From Cyanobacteria bacterium UBA11370 (GTDB taxonomy: Bacteria; Cyanobacteriota; Cyanobacteriia; Cyanobacteriales; Coleofasciculaceae): a DNA stretch of 19,536 nt. Under the pieces are notes generated by a model that did not search any database, was not told where the DNA came from, and saw only the letters and a list, made by a program, of their open reading frames with translations. How positions within the stretch are numbered: position 1 is the first letter of the stretch; each line of letters opens with the position of its first letter. Where the stretch lies: assembly GCA_003486645.1 (NCBI GenBank), contig DNGI01000202.1, positions 1 to 19,536 on the forward strand. The letters are read 5' to 3'. The position numbers and the translations under genes are program-made. Shown one piece after another: positions 7,020 through 16,592 of this stretch.

Positions 7020-8183
7020 TTAGACAGTAGAAAAGGTGCGTTCAGGTGTTATAATAACTCGTCGATAGAGTGTATCTCGTTGTTGATAAGAACGCCCTAA
7101 TGAACTAATCGCCTTCTGTAATGTTTCTACTTCCATACAAGTACCCCCTTTCGCACCTGCCATGGTAGTAATATGTTCTTCCATTAACGTACCGCCAATA
7201 TCATTACAGCCCCATTTTAGAGCTTCTGTCGCACCTTCTAGACCTAATTTTACCCAGCTTGGCTGATGATTAATAATCCAATTTCCTAGATAAATTCGGG
7301 CTACGGCTGTAAGTAATAAAGCATCTTTAAGGATGGGTTGATCGTGTCCCACTCGGCGACGTAACGGTTTAGGAGCCTCTTGACCAACGAAGGGTAAGAG
7401 GATAAATTCAGTAATGTGGGCAGGGTATCTTTTATTAAGAGAAATTTGTTGAAGCGATCGCAATTTTTCCAAATGCCTAATCTGTTGTTCTGAAGTTTCA
7501 ATATGACCTGAAAGCATAGTACTTGTTGTAGGCATTCCGAGTTGATGCGCTGTTCCGACAATTTCTAGCCAGGTTGCTGTATTGGTTTTTTCTGGACACA
7601 AGATACGTCGCACTTCATCATCTAAAATTTCAGCAGCAGTTCCCGGCATTGAACCTACTCCACCATCCTGCAATGCAGCAATAACTTCGGCATAACAAAG
7701 TCTATCTTGTTCAGCAATAAATTGGATTTCTTGAGGGGAGAACGCGTGTAAATGAAGTTGAGGGAATTCCTCTTTAATTGTTTTAACTAATTCTAAATAA
7801 TAGTCTAAAGAAGAACCATTAATTTTTGCTTGTGGGTTGAGTCCACCCTGCATACAAATTTCGGTAGCACCTCGTTGCACTGCATCAGTTGCTTTTTGTT
7901 TAATTTGCTGCCAATCTAACCAATAAGAACCCTCTGTACCTGCATCACGACGAAAGGCACAGAAACTACAATGCTGTTCGCAAATATTGGTAAAGTTGAT
8001 ATTGCGATTAATCACATAGGTCACGCTATCGCCAGCTTGTTGATGACGTAGTTGATCAGCGGTTTCTTGAATGAGTGCAATAACACTAGGTTCAGTTTGC
8101 TGGAGAAGAATAACCCCTTCCTCTGGAGATATATCTTTGCCAGTTAAGGCACGTTGAAGGATGGCATCGACGGTTTTAGTCAT
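7020..8183 (-). CDS. cofH: F0 synthase subunit CofH (radical SAM)
   Basis: CofH joins a tyrosine-derived 4-hydroxybenzyl group to 5-amino-6-ribitylaminouracil by radical SAM chemistry; CofG then closes the ring to give 7,8-didemethyl-8-hydroxy-5-deazariboflavin (F0). In cyanobacteria F0 is best known as the light-harvesting chromophore of some DNA photolyases. The 387-residue protein has the radical SAM cluster motif CX3CX2C at Cys68, Cys72 and Cys75 ([12 protein letters not shown]), then a barrel with ICMQGGLNP (about 109-117), HAFSPQEI and [16 protein letters not shown], and CofH-like [10 protein letters not shown] and [10 protein letters not shown] near the end. Length is normal. The start ATG lacks a strong ribosome binding site. 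A 26-base palindrome lies just upstream. cofG is not in the window. Confidence 0.93.
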   Translation of the reverse strand: MTKTVDAILQRALTGKDISPEEGVILLQQTEPSVIALIQETADQLRHQQAGDSVTYVINRNINFTNICEQHCSFCAFRRDAGTEGSYWLDWQQIKQKATDAVQRGATEICMQGGLNPQAKINGSSLDYYLELVKTIKEEFPQLHLHAFSPQEIQFIAEQDRLCYAEVIAALQDGGVGSMPGTAAEILDDEVRRILCPEKTNTATWLEIVGTAHQLGMPTTSTMLSGHIETSEQQIRHLEKLRSLQQISLNKRYPAHITEFILLPFVGQEAPKPLRRRVGHDQPILKDALLLTAVARIYLGNWIINHQPSWVKLGLEGATEALKWGCNDIGGTLMEEHITTMAGAKGGTCMEVETLQKAISSLGRSYQQRDTLYRRVIITPERTFSTV

Positions 8184-8199
8184 TACAGGTTAGTAGGTA

Positions 8200-8225
8200 A
8201 AAATAAGAGCAGTGCTTCTTATTTT
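8200..8225 (-). promoter_or_regulatory. Near-perfect palindrome upstream of cofH
   Basis: AAAATAAG (8200-8207) pairs with CTTATTTT (8218-8225), and inside it AGCA (8208-8211) pairs with TGCT (8213-8216), leaving one loop base and one bulged T. On the minus strand the hairpin ends in TTATTTTT, so it might act as an AT-rich terminator for the glycosyltransferase cluster, whose last stop is at 8470, or as an operator or leader hairpin 17 bases before the cofH start. Confidence 0.4.
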
Positions 8226-8469
8226 GGCAAATAATACTCATCTTGAGGTTACTGGAGGCTAATTATTTGCTTCTCGCCCTAGGATTATCTACTGTCACAT
8301 TTGCCAAACCCTCGCCTCGGAAGGGAGAAAACTGGGTGCATCCCTTGCGTTGCACAAATAGTTTCCAGAAGGGACTCTTGGAGACAAGGGGGATAGTACT
8401 GAGAAAAAATATATATTTGCTTGCATTGGAATGCTAGCGAGAAACCTTAATTCTACTTTCGTTAGTCTC

Positions 8470-10434
8470 TTATTTTTTCATGAGTACACTAATGGGGTCA
8501 ACAGACCAGCTTTTTACATAATTATTCTTTTTTATCATTATTTTTTCAAGAGTTTCGTCTTGACTACTTCTAACTGTAATAATTCCACAGGGAATAAAGT
8601 TATTAAAAGGATAAATATTAGATTTTTTATTGGTAATATTTTGAGGATGTAAAATATGTTCAAATCTCACGACTTGACCGTTATTCTTGGGTAGAAGTAC
8701 CCAAAATGGATATTCCCAAGCCATCCCTGATGGTGTAGGCGACCATCCTAAAGATAGTCCAATATTGGAACAGTCTGTGGTTTTGAGGAAATTAACGGCT
8801 TGAAAATATGGCTCTTTTAGGTAACGTCTGTTTGTAAAATATAATTCATTTCTAGGGGTATTAAATATATTTGTTTCAGCAGTAATGGGACGGAATTTAT
8901 TACCGAAGACCCACGGCATTGATGTTACTAATAAAATAACAGCTATCACTGTTAGAATATGGCGATTCCAGGTTTTGCAAAAAACTAAACTAACGATAGC
9001 AGAAAACATGACAAATAGGGAGAGGTGGTGGCGACTTTGATAAGGTTGGATTTTTAGGAGCAAACACAGGAGTAGAAACCCTCCGATAACACTCAGCATA
9101 TATCCTGATATTTGTTTATCAGTTCTTAATTTTTTATAGATAAGGAACAAAGCGATCGCCACCACTATCAACAAAAGATGAAGTGGGTTGCCAGCAACAT
9201 TTTCATTAAAGGATATTGCCGGGACTCTATAAGAGTTAATGGGGAAGGTTGTGCGAGGATCGTTCATATCCACACCTAACCCTGTATGGATTAGGCTAAT
9301 TAATTTTTCGACTTTGCCCGTGAGTGGTGTAATAAATCTCTGAAGTCCTAGATATCTAACTATATCAACATGGAGAGAAAGATTTCTGATTATATTTGAA
9401 ACCCAAGTTTGTAGGCTATAGACTTCTATATTGTAGTGTTTTGAGTATTCGGCTGTAGCGATAGGACTTCCATATAAATCCAGGCTGCGTAAATAATGAC
9501 CTAAATTTAAACTTAACGCTATAACAGTAACGACACCAATTTGTTTGATTAATTTCCAACGCCAGTGGTTCAGCTTCGAGAGTACAACCCAAATCATTAA
9601 TGGAAGGGCATAGATATAACCTGAAGTCTTCGTTAAAATAGCTAGCCCTAAGCTAGCACCAATACCTGCTGATGTTAAAGGATTTGGATAATTTGTATAA
9701 AGCAACACTAGTAGGATATGGTGAGCTAAACAAACTAAAAAGAAACCCACTACATAATCATTTTGCGTGCTGGAACTTTGTAGAATTCCCATAGGGATCG
9801 TAACACAAAAAACGACAGCCAAAATTTGACCCCGCCGATCAGCACCCAGTTGTTTAGCAATTAGTGATACCCCAATAATGCTCCCGATCATACTAAACCA
9901 TTGCACCAAGTTTGCGAACCTGTCGCTTCCACTCAAAATCTGTAAGTGCATGATGATAAACTCGGCAAAAGGTGGGTGGACTAATTGCGCTGCGTAGTAA
10001 GTTGGATAATGGGCAACACTTTGGTTTTGAATCCAATGAACAACCCGCGCCATATGATAAGTCATCGAGTCCCAGTTATTGGGCGGTGCTACTAAGCAAA
10101 TTAAACCAACTGTAGCAACGAGAAAAACTATACCGATTAGCAATACCAACGAAACGGGGGGAATTCTAGGAATTGTTGGGAGAGTTAGCGATCGCTTCCC
10201 TTTTTTTATCAGCTGATAATAGATAAAACCACATCCTATAGTTACTAATAGCCAAAAACTCAAGACTAACCCAAATGTTATTAATCTAAAAAGACTCAGG
10301 ATTTCCGTAGATGCGGTTACTAAAACTCCAAAAATAACCGCTGCTGATAAGACAGCACTACGCCACTCTCGATCTGGACTCCAAGCACTTAGAAATAGAA
10401 GAATTAATGATAACAGAGGCAGTAATACTAGCAT
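8470..10434 (-). CDS. Large multi-pass GT-C-like membrane protein, putative glycosyltransferase
   Basis: The 654-residue protein is strongly hydrophobic, with roughly 10-12 membrane segments and a soluble C-terminal part from about residue 555. After the third or fourth segment comes PPNNWDSMTYHMARVVHWIQ (117-136), with Asp122 where GT-C enzymes place the acidic residue of the first external loop. LVHPPFAEF (151-159) follows, echoing the HPP motif of ArnT/PMT-like enzymes. These resemblances support a polyprenyl-phosphate-sugar-dependent transferase, but the family is not one I can name, and acceptor and sugar are unknown. It starts at ATG after a weak GGGA, 60 bases beyond the GT39 stop, and is probably the last gene of that operon. 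Confidence 0.65.
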   Translation of the reverse strand: MLVLLPLLSLILLFLSAWSPDREWRSAVLSAAVIFGVLVTASTEILSLFRLITFGLVLSFWLLVTIGCGFIYYQLIKKGKRSLTLPTIPRIPPVSLVLLIGIVFLVATVGLICLVAPPNNWDSMTYHMARVVHWIQNQSVAHYPTYYAAQLVHPPFAEFIIMHLQILSGSDRFANLVQWFSMIGSIIGVSLIAKQLGADRRGQILAVVFCVTIPMGILQSSSTQNDYVVGFFLVCLAHHILLVLLYTNYPNPLTSAGIGASLGLAILTKTSGYIYALPLMIWVVLSKLNHWRWKLIKQIGVVTVIALSLNLGHYLRSLDLYGSPIATAEYSKHYNIEVYSLQTWVSNIIRNLSLHVDIVRYLGLQRFITPLTGKVEKLISLIHTGLGVDMNDPRTTFPINSYRVPAISFNENVAGNPLHLLLIVVAIALFLIYKKLRTDKQISGYMLSVIGGFLLLCLLLKIQPYQSRHHLSLFVMFSAIVSLVFCKTWNRHILTVIAVILLVTSMPWVFGNKFRPITAETNIFNTPRNELYFTNRRYLKEPYFQAVNFLKTTDCSNIGLSLGWSPTPSGMAWEYPFWVLLPKNNGQVVRFEHILHPQNITNKKSNIYPFNNFIPCGIITVRSSQDETLEKIMIKKNNYVKSWSVDPISVLMKK

Positions 10435-10494
10435 ATTTATCCCAAAGATAACTTATCAAAGTTTTGGATTCTAAGCTTTATTTGAAAATTTGAT

Positions 10495-12120
10495 CTAATT
10501 AGTCTTATTCAACTGCCACAAGGTTGTTTCAGTTGTATTAACTGGTGTGGTTTGTCGCTTCCAAGTGTAAGCCTCCTTGATTTTATAGTTAGAATGGTGT
10601 TCCAGAAAATATTTTAATGACTGTTTAACTTCATAAACAAACACATCACTAAAACCCTTTCCTACAGAATTTATTTCCTTCCGCAGGCGAATATCTTGCA
10701 GTACCACATGAGAATCGAGTGAATGACTGAGAGTACGCATATCGTACCAAGTCGCTATCACAAGGGCATGCTCGGTTTGATTAACAATCTTAGCTACCTC
10801 AGAATGATAATACTCTCTTTGTTTATTCCACCAAGTATCTGCTTGAGAAAACAAGATACAGGACAAAACTCCACTTGAAATTATGGCTACTGTAATAATT
10901 TGCCATAGCTTCTGTTGCCATCTATTCACAAACAAAAATGTAACTTTAGCAGAAAGTAAGTAAGCAATAGCTAGCTGAAGACTCAAGGAAGAAGGTATAA
11001 AATAACGAATGGGAGTGGAGCGCCTTCCGCCTAAAATCAAATCTGGTATTGCTAAGAGTAGAACTGGCATTACCATTAAGATTGTAATAAAAAGCCAAAC
11101 TCGCTTTGGTGCGTAGCGACAGATAAAATATATCGAATATATAACCAGAATTATAACGAATAGATAGGGCAATAAATTTTTATAGGTAAAGCTAGCATTA
11201 AAATCAAAAAAAACACGACTAAGATTGAGAATCCAGGTTTGAACTAAAGAGGTAAAAGGTGTAGGTATCTTACTCCAACTTGGAGATTGATCGGTATTAG
11301 TTGTTGAGTCATAAATAATAGCAATAATCCAAGGTACAAAAAGTATAAATCCTGTCAAAGAGGCAATTAGATAAGCAATAATAATTTTACTAAATCGAAA
11401 GCGTTCATTGGCAGCCACGTAAATACCATGTCCAATGGCAACCATTACAGAAATCAGGTGTGTATAGAGTCCTAACGCCAGAGTGAGTGTATAAACGCCC
11501 CAATTGATTTTGGTATTAATACGCATAGCTCGTAGCAATGCCCAGCTCGATAGTAAAATACTGACTATCCACAAGCTATACTGCCTTGCCTCCTGAGCAT
11601 AGATAATTTGGAAGGGAGAAATAGAAACAAGTGCGATCGCCATCCACCCCACTAACGGTGATTCAAATAATTCTAGGCATAGCAAATAAATACAAGGGAA
11701 TACTAACAAGCTAATAAGAGAGGACAAACCTCTAGGTGTTGTAAGGTAATCACCAAATAGTTGCATCCAAAATCGTGCTATCAGGTAATAAAGAGGAGGA
11801 TGTTCAGCGTTTCCTGCTAAAGCTTTTGTTACATCTATTAAGCCTTTTTCAGAAGTAGGGCGTTGATATTTATACATATCCCCTACACTGATTTCTTTCC
11901 CGCGAAGCACTATCCGCTGCAATTCTCGATCTGTGTAGCCAGAGATTCGTTGTGAAGTCAAGGATTCATCGCCCCAGTAGGGTTTTTCTTCAAGATTCGT
12001 AAATCGGCAAAATACTCCTATAGCCAACAGAATAATAACTAAGAAACGTAACACATTTAAATGAAGTCCATAAATGGTTTTATGAGCTTCCCTGCTTATA
12101 GAGTTTACCTGATATTTCAT
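10495..12120 (-). CDS. GT39 (ArnT/PMT-like) membrane glycosyltransferase
   Basis: GT39-type GT-C enzymes move a sugar from a polyprenyl-phosphate carrier to an acceptor on the outer side of the membrane. The 541-residue protein has a first membrane segment (about 23-39) followed by the external-loop signature YWGDES (48-53) with the Asp51-Glu52 pair, then AEHPPLYYLIARFW (105-118) and YAQEARQYSLWI in a later loop, all familiar from this family. About 10-12 membrane segments precede a soluble C-terminal domain from about residue 425. A ribosome binding site AGGA overlaps the stop codon of GT2-A 11 bases upstream, so translation of the two is probably coupled; this supports GT2-A as the maker of its donor lipid. 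The sugar and acceptor cannot be read. Confidence 0.85.
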   Translation of the reverse strand: MKYQVNSISREAHKTIYGLHLNVLRFLVIILLAIGVFCRFTNLEEKPYWGDESLTSQRISGYTDRELQRIVLRGKEISVGDMYKYQRPTSEKGLIDVTKALAGNAEHPPLYYLIARFWMQLFGDYLTTPRGLSSLISLLVFPCIYLLCLELFESPLVGWMAIALVSISPFQIIYAQEARQYSLWIVSILLSSWALLRAMRINTKINWGVYTLTLALGLYTHLISVMVAIGHGIYVAANERFRFSKIIIAYLIASLTGFILFVPWIIAIIYDSTTNTDQSPSWSKIPTPFTSLVQTWILNLSRVFFDFNASFTYKNLLPYLFVIILVIYSIYFICRYAPKRVWLFITILMVMPVLLLAIPDLILGGRRSTPIRYFIPSSLSLQLAIAYLLSAKVTFLFVNRWQQKLWQIITVAIISSGVLSCILFSQADTWWNKQREYYHSEVAKIVNQTEHALVIATWYDMRTLSHSLDSHVVLQDIRLRKEINSVGKGFSDVFVYEVKQSLKYFLEHHSNYKIKEAYTWKRQTTPVNTTETTLWQLNKTN

Positions 12121-12131
12121 ATTTAATTTTC

Positions 12132-13082
12132 CTAGGATTTCGTTTTAATTTCAAATCCACCTACGTCGGCTAGCGTGTAAAGCGGTCTACCTTTTACCTC
12201 TTCATAAATTCTGCCAATATATTCACCTAATATACCGATACTAATAAGCTGTACTGAACCCAAAAACAAAATTGCGATCGCAATCGCTGCAAACCCAGTT
12301 AAGGGAGAATTGGGTGCAGTTAAACGCCAATATAGGATTAACACAGACATTAATAATGCCAAAGCGGCTGATAGTAATCCTAAATAAGTCGATATTCGTA
12401 ATGGTACTTTTGAGAATGATACTAAACTGTTCACCGCTAACGCTAAGGATTTACGAAATGTGTACTTTACGTCTCCAGCAAAACGCGGATCGCGTTCAAA
12501 GGGAATTGCTGTTTGCCGAAAACCAACCCATGATCGCAGTCCTCGAATATAGCGATTACGTTCTGGCATCGCATTAAGTAACTCAACAATTTGCCGATCC
12601 ATTAAACAAAAATCGCCTGTATCTGTAGGAATATCGACATCCGCTAAATACTTAAGAATGCGATAAAATGAGTAAGCGGTGAAGCGTTTAAACCAACTCT
12701 CTTTACTACGTTTAATGCGTTGAGCATAAACCACTTGATAGCCTTGTCGCCACTTTTCCACCATATCTGGAATTAACTCCGGCGGGTCTTGCAAATCTCC
12801 ATCTAGGACGACAATTACCTTACCTCTCGTAAAATTTAGACCTGCCGTTACAGCAATTTGATGACCAAAATTACGGGCAAAACTAAGATAGCAAACTCGC
12901 TCATCCTGCTGATGAAATTCCCGTATGATTTGTATAGACCGATCACGACTGCCATCATTAACGAAAATTAACTCTACTGCGCCGTCCATCCGATCCATGA
13001 CGGTACTGACTCGACGGTACATTTCAAGAAGGGTTTCTTCTTCGTTGTAGATTGGAATGATAAAGGAATATTTGGGTAACAT
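12132..13082 (-). CDS. Polyprenyl-phosphate glycosyltransferase, GT2 (GtrB/DPM1-like), copy A
   Basis: The enzyme is expected to transfer a sugar from a nucleotide donor to undecaprenyl phosphate at the cytoplasmic face. The 316-residue protein has the GT-A start [10 protein letters not shown] (7-16), VNDGSRD (41-47), the metal-binding Asp94-x-Asp96 in [12 protein letters not shown] (91-102), and TDTGDF (153-158). Two C-terminal membrane segments (about 231-253 and 262-284) are followed by the characteristic [17 protein letters not shown] (286-302). Length and layout are those of GtrB. Its nearest relative in the window is copy B (16593-17585), which shares all these blocks. It sits 112 bases downstream of the TVP38 gene and 11 bases upstream of the GT39 gene. 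Which sugar is used is unknown. Confidence 0.92.
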   Translation of the reverse strand: MLPKYSFIIPIYNEEETLLEMYRRVSTVMDRMDGAVELIFVNDGSRDRSIQIIREFHQQDERVCYLSFARNFGHQIAVTAGLNFTRGKVIVVLDGDLQDPPELIPDMVEKWRQGYQVVYAQRIKRSKESWFKRFTAYSFYRILKYLADVDIPTDTGDFCLMDRQIVELLNAMPERNRYIRGLRSWVGFRQTAIPFERDPRFAGDVKYTFRKSLALAVNSLVSFSKVPLRISTYLGLLSAALALLMSVLILYWRLTAPNSPLTGFAAIAIAILFLGSVQLISIGILGEYIGRIYEEVKGRPLYTLADVGGFEIKTKS

Positions 13083-13194
13083 AAATTATCGCTTTATCGG
13101 TTTTTATTAACTTTAGATTTTATTCCTGAATTGTCTAGAGGCTACCATAAATTTGACAGCATTCAGCGATAATTTTTAGAACTAACCAATCCCA

Positions 13195-13905
13195 TTAATC
13201 AACATCTTCCCTAGACTTTAAGGAAGAAGATTGCGATCGCTCCCTTTCCTCTAAAGCCTTTTGAGGGGATTGTCGATGCCGTCGATACCAAGTCGCACCA
13301 CCCACTAACATTCCTATTAACGCTAAAGCAAACATTAGAGGTAGAATATCACCACGTTTGAGCGCCTGTAAACCTGAACCCATCATTACAAATGGCAAGA
13401 TTCCCGGAACAGTACCCAGCATCGTACCTACTAAGTAATCTCGGAAACGAATCGACGTTAAACCCGCTGCAAAATTAACTAATCCGTAGGGAATAATGGG
13501 TAACAATCGAATGGCAAACATATAGAATAAGCCTCCTTGACGCATCTCCGCATCCATAGCTTCCCAACGTCCAGCTAACTTTCTAGCGACTACCTCCCGT
13601 CCCACTGTGCGCGTAAAAGCAAAGGCAACAACGGCTGCAACCATCGCCGCAATACTGGTCCAAATTGTCCCCCACCAAACTCCAAAAATCGCGCCTCCAC
13701 TGAGATTAAGCGGTGTTGAGGGTAATATTAATATCGTTCCTACTGTATAGAGAATGATATAAATCAGTGGTGCCCAAATCCCGGCTTGTTTCAGCCAAGT
13801 TTGCAACTGAGCTTGATCGATATCTGCTAGTAAGTAAACTCCTAACCCTGTGGCGATAATGCAAACAATAATGAGTAGCAAAAAACCATTTTTTAAATTT
13901 AACAT
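13195..13905 (-). CDS. TVP38/TMEM64 family (VTT-domain) membrane protein
   Basis: The 236-residue protein has an N-terminal membrane segment (about 8-26), then the VTT/DedA-superfamily core: a re-entrant-type LPSTPLNLSGGAIFGVWWGT (61-80), FAFTRTVGRE (95-104), AIRLLPIIPYGLVNFAAGL (131-149) with the conserved Arg133, Pro136 and Pro139, and two more membrane segments before a charged tail from about 207. DedA-superfamily members have been linked to movement of phospholipids and of undecaprenyl phosphate across membranes. Its place between glycolipid genes fits such a job, which is my inference. The frame has a TGA three codons upstream, fixing ATG 13905 as the earliest ATG. An AGGAGG lies 30 bases upstream, too far to serve this start. 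Confidence 0.9.
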   Translation of the reverse strand: MLNLKNGFLLLIIVCIIATGLGVYLLADIDQAQLQTWLKQAGIWAPLIYIILYTVGTILILPSTPLNLSGGAIFGVWWGTIWTSIAAMVAAVVAFAFTRTVGREVVARKLAGRWEAMDAEMRQGGLFYMFAIRLLPIIPYGLVNFAAGLTSIRFRDYLVGTMLGTVPGILPFVMMGSGLQALKRGDILPLMFALALIGMLVGGATWYRRHRQSPQKALEERERSQSSSLKSREDVD

Positions 13906-13977
13906 GGGTTTTCATCGTGTAGTTTTTAAACCTTTCCTCCTATCTTTTGATCGCGTCATATTCGTCAAAAACTATAG

Positions 13978-14673
13978 CTAGGATTTTATTCTGCCAATGT
14001 ACACCCAGTCACCCCATATTTTTTGACAGGTAAAAACTTCTAAATTTATGATATGTTCCAGCAACTGTTGATAAGGAAAAAACCAAATATGCTCATCTAA
14101 GGTGTAATAGTAATACCGTTGGCAAGGAACTACTATTATTAACTGTTTCTTAGCGACTCTTTTTAATTCACTAATAGCTTGATCAAGATTGACTATATGC
14201 TCTAGAGTATGATTACAAGTTACAATATCAAACGCTTTATCTTCAAAAGGCAGATTTTCTATATCGGCTTTAACATAATGAAAATTTTTTAGTTTAATTT
14301 CTGGCATCATATCACATCCCCAGGCTTCATAACCAAGGCTTTTAACTTTATTTATAAAATAACCATTCCCACAGCCAACATCTAATACTGTTTTCGCATC
14401 TGTATCGAATCTACGCAGTATATAGTTAATACTCGGTTCATTTAAATCTGTAGGGCGGTCTGTAGCGAGAGAGTCTCGGTTTTGGTAAAATTCTGCCATC
14501 TCCTCCTTCGTCATCGAAAAAGCACGAGATTTAAAGTCCATTATTTTTTTAATGTTTTTTCCTTTAAACCATATATAGAACAAGGGATACATAAAATACT
14601 TATTATCCCGAATAATAGGAGGCAAACAACTATCCAAAAAAAATCGAATAGAATTAGTAATGAATCTGTTCAT
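13978..14673 (-). CDS. Class I SAM-dependent methyltransferase
   Basis: The 231-residue protein carries the Rossmann-fold SAM-binding motif VLDVGCGNGYF (97-107), an acidic residue after strand 2 (Asp121 in GCDMMPE), KADIENLPF (135-143), and the post-motif FDIVTCNHTLEHI (149-160) seen in small-molecule methyltransferases of the UbiE/Methyltransf_11 type. The first 40 residues are basic and hydrophobic and may dock on the membrane. The substrate is unknown; the setting suggests a sugar or lipid intermediate of the neighbouring pathway. The gene is visibly richer in A+T than its neighbours and lacks HIP1 sites. It has a 139-base gap upstream and 72 bases downstream. Confidence 0.87.
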   Translation of the reverse strand: MNRFITNSIRFFLDSCLPPIIRDNKYFMYPLFYIWFKGKNIKKIMDFKSRAFSMTKEEMAEFYQNRDSLATDRPTDLNEPSINYILRRFDTDAKTVLDVGCGNGYFINKVKSLGYEAWGCDMMPEIKLKNFHYVKADIENLPFEDKAFDIVTCNHTLEHIVNLDQAISELKRVAKKQLIIVVPCQRYYYYTLDEHIWFFPYQQLLEHIINLEVFTCQKIWGDWVYIGRIKS

Positions 14674-14812
14674 TGTCCTAATTTGTAAGGTTCAAATAGT
14701 TACCTAAAAGGGCGCACTGTCACAAATATTTTTTCAGTGTTAAAGGAGTAAGTAACTAAAGGATGTAACTTTGAGAATTGCGACAGCTAAACTTTTAGAA
14801 TAATTCATCTTA

Positions 14813-16534
14813 TCAAAATTTTTGAAGTTTAATCCCAAATAAGCTCAAAGCGATAAGGCTTAAAACACTCAATACTACACCCAAGGTGAAAGCACGAGTC
14901 CACTGATAACGCAGTTCCACTGCATAAGAACCCGGTTCTAGCGTCAGTTTCATTGTTCCATCCTCAGAGACATCAATTGGATGAGATTTTTGATTAACAT
15001 AGAGATGCCAAGCCGGATAGTAATAGGTGCGGACTCGGATTGTTGATAGTTCTTCTGCTGTTACATTAAACATTCGCTTGTAGCTTCCCCAATGATTGAT
15101 CTCGATTGAGGATTGACCCTTAATTATAGAAAGTTGGGGTTGTCCAATAACCGGATCAGGAGCAGGATTACCGTTAGGGAGTAAAGGAATATACTGAGGA
15201 ACATCTATTAATTTATCGGTGTAAGGATCGTCGAGAGCTTTTCTAACAGGTTCAAGATGTTCAAGATTAGCTCGACCGGGTTTATTAAACGTCGGAAATT
15301 TACGAGCGAGTTTATAAGAATAGGCGAAATTACTAATAAAAATGACAAAAATGATTAATGAAATAACGAAACGAATTTGTAAACGAAGTTTGAGAATTCC
15401 ACTCGTCACAACCCCATATAAGACCGCTCCTCCAAACGAAAAAAGTTGCAGTAATCTCAAAGGAGACTGAACTTTTTGTAGGGTCGGACTAGCCTCCCAA
15501 ATAGGCAAAGACCAAGAACTCATTAGAAAGGCTAAGAGGAGAACAAAAACTAGCCAGCGCCAAGTATCATGAATAATTGCTGCATTTTTACGGCAGCAAA
15601 TTAACGCGATAATTGTTAGAGCAATAATGGCTAATGACTGAAGAAAAAAAACATAAGGAGCGCCCCGATCAATACTCAGTGGAAACAGAGGCATACCCCC
15701 AATATTTGTTACCCGAAATCCCCCTCCAACTTTTTGCATTTCGTCAATATTAATCAAGGGCTGTTCTAAAATAGCTGGAATTAAGAAAAACGAAGCTATT
15801 CCTAAACCTATTCCCGCTGATAGAAGGGTTGTTACTACATCTTTCCAAGACCGATTGAGGAAAAAAAACAAGGTATAGCCTAACCAAGCAATTGCACAAA
15901 GCAATAAACTTGGTAAGTGAGTTAAAGCCAGTACTGTCCAAAATAAAGCTAGTCCAACTCTCCATTTAGGTTGCAAAAGAGCCTTATCCGTTAGCCACCA
16001 GCCTAGAGGAATTAATGCTTGTGCAAACATTGATGGAATGCTTGCCACCCAGTAGATCAGAAAGCCCATGTAAGGAGCAGTCATGTAAGCTAAAGCGCCG
16101 ATAACAGAGGGAATAACTCCCCAGTGATTTCGACCATAAATATAAAACGTCAGCCCCGATAAAAAAAGAGCTAAATAAAACAGAACAATAACCGTTTGTT
16201 CGATAGTTAACCCACTGAATTTGAGCAGCGCTCCCAGGTAATAAACTAGAGGTGGATAGAAAATAAAAGTTGGACTACCATACCCAAAGTTAGTTCCAGC
16301 GAGCCAGCGAGGATAGCCGATCCCTTCAGCAAGTTGTTTAGAGAAATGCTGAAGCCATGTAATGTGCCATTGCATATCTATCATGCCATTGATGCCATCA
16401 TGAATCATCTTCCAGTTGATGACTACTGCTACTAAAGCTAAAAGAATAACTATCCCAGTTTCTACTAACAAAGGATTCAATAAAAGCTGATTCTTGGATG
16501 GCGTAGATGCAAGTTGAGATGAATTACGAAACAT
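14813..16534 (-). CDS. 6-pyruvoyl-tetrahydropterin synthase-related membrane protein, GT-C-like
   Basis: Despite its name the PTPS-related family is a membrane-protein family seen with polyprenyl-phosphate sugar transferases, not a pterin enzyme. Counting from ATG at 16534 (573 residues), the family signature lies after the first membrane segment: DMQWHITWLQHFSKQL (53-68), YPRWLAGTNFGYGSPTF (74-90) and FYPPLVYYLGAL (92-103). About 10-12 membrane segments follow, with a soluble stretch around 410-540 and one last segment near the end. The TTG at 16585 would add 17 residues but lacks a good ribosome binding site; either start is possible. It begins just after GT2-B, so GT2-B probably makes its donor lipid. 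Confidence 0.82.
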   Translation of the reverse strand: MFRNSSQLASTPSKNQLLLNPLLVETGIVILLALVAVVINWKMIHDGINGMIDMQWHITWLQHFSKQLAEGIGYPRWLAGTNFGYGSPTFIFYPPLVYYLGALLKFSGLTIEQTVIVLFYLALFLSGLTFYIYGRNHWGVIPSVIGALAYMTAPYMGFLIYWVASIPSMFAQALIPLGWWLTDKALLQPKWRVGLALFWTVLALTHLPSLLLCAIAWLGYTLFFFLNRSWKDVVTTLLSAGIGLGIASFFLIPAILEQPLINIDEMQKVGGGFRVTNIGGMPLFPLSIDRGAPYVFFLQSLAIIALTIIALICCRKNAAIIHDTWRWLVFVLLLAFLMSSWSLPIWEASPTLQKVQSPLRLLQLFSFGGAVLYGVVTSGILKLRLQIRFVISLIIFVIFISNFAYSYKLARKFPTFNKPGRANLEHLEPVRKALDDPYTDKLIDVPQYIPLLPNGNPAPDPVIGQPQLSIIKGQSSIEINHWGSYKRMFNVTAEELSTIRVRTYYYPAWHLYVNQKSHPIDVSEDGTMKLTLEPGSYAVELRYQWTRAFTLGVVLSVLSLIALSLFGIKLQKF

Positions 16535-16592
16535 AGCAAAAATTGTGACTTCAATCGAGGAGTTGAGTTTAAAAAACTGCGCCAAATCTTTT

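Noticed and set aside
8243..8652. Two short plus-strand frames (8243-8437, 8431-8652) in and beyond the gap between cofH and the 654-residue gene
   Set aside because: Their low-quality composition does not look like protein, and the second runs antisense into the 654-residue gene. The 286-base gap shows only the palindrome at 8200-8225.
13706..13915. 69-codon frame starting 10 bases before the TVP38 gene, with AGGAGG upstream
   Set aside because: It overlaps TVP38 in another frame, the AGGAGG is 20 bases away, and the translation is a frame-shifted copy of the TVP38 N-terminus.
14813..16534. Pterin biosynthesis role suggested by the family name
   Set aside because: The protein is a multi-pass membrane protein with no soluble pterin-synthase motifs; the name is historical.
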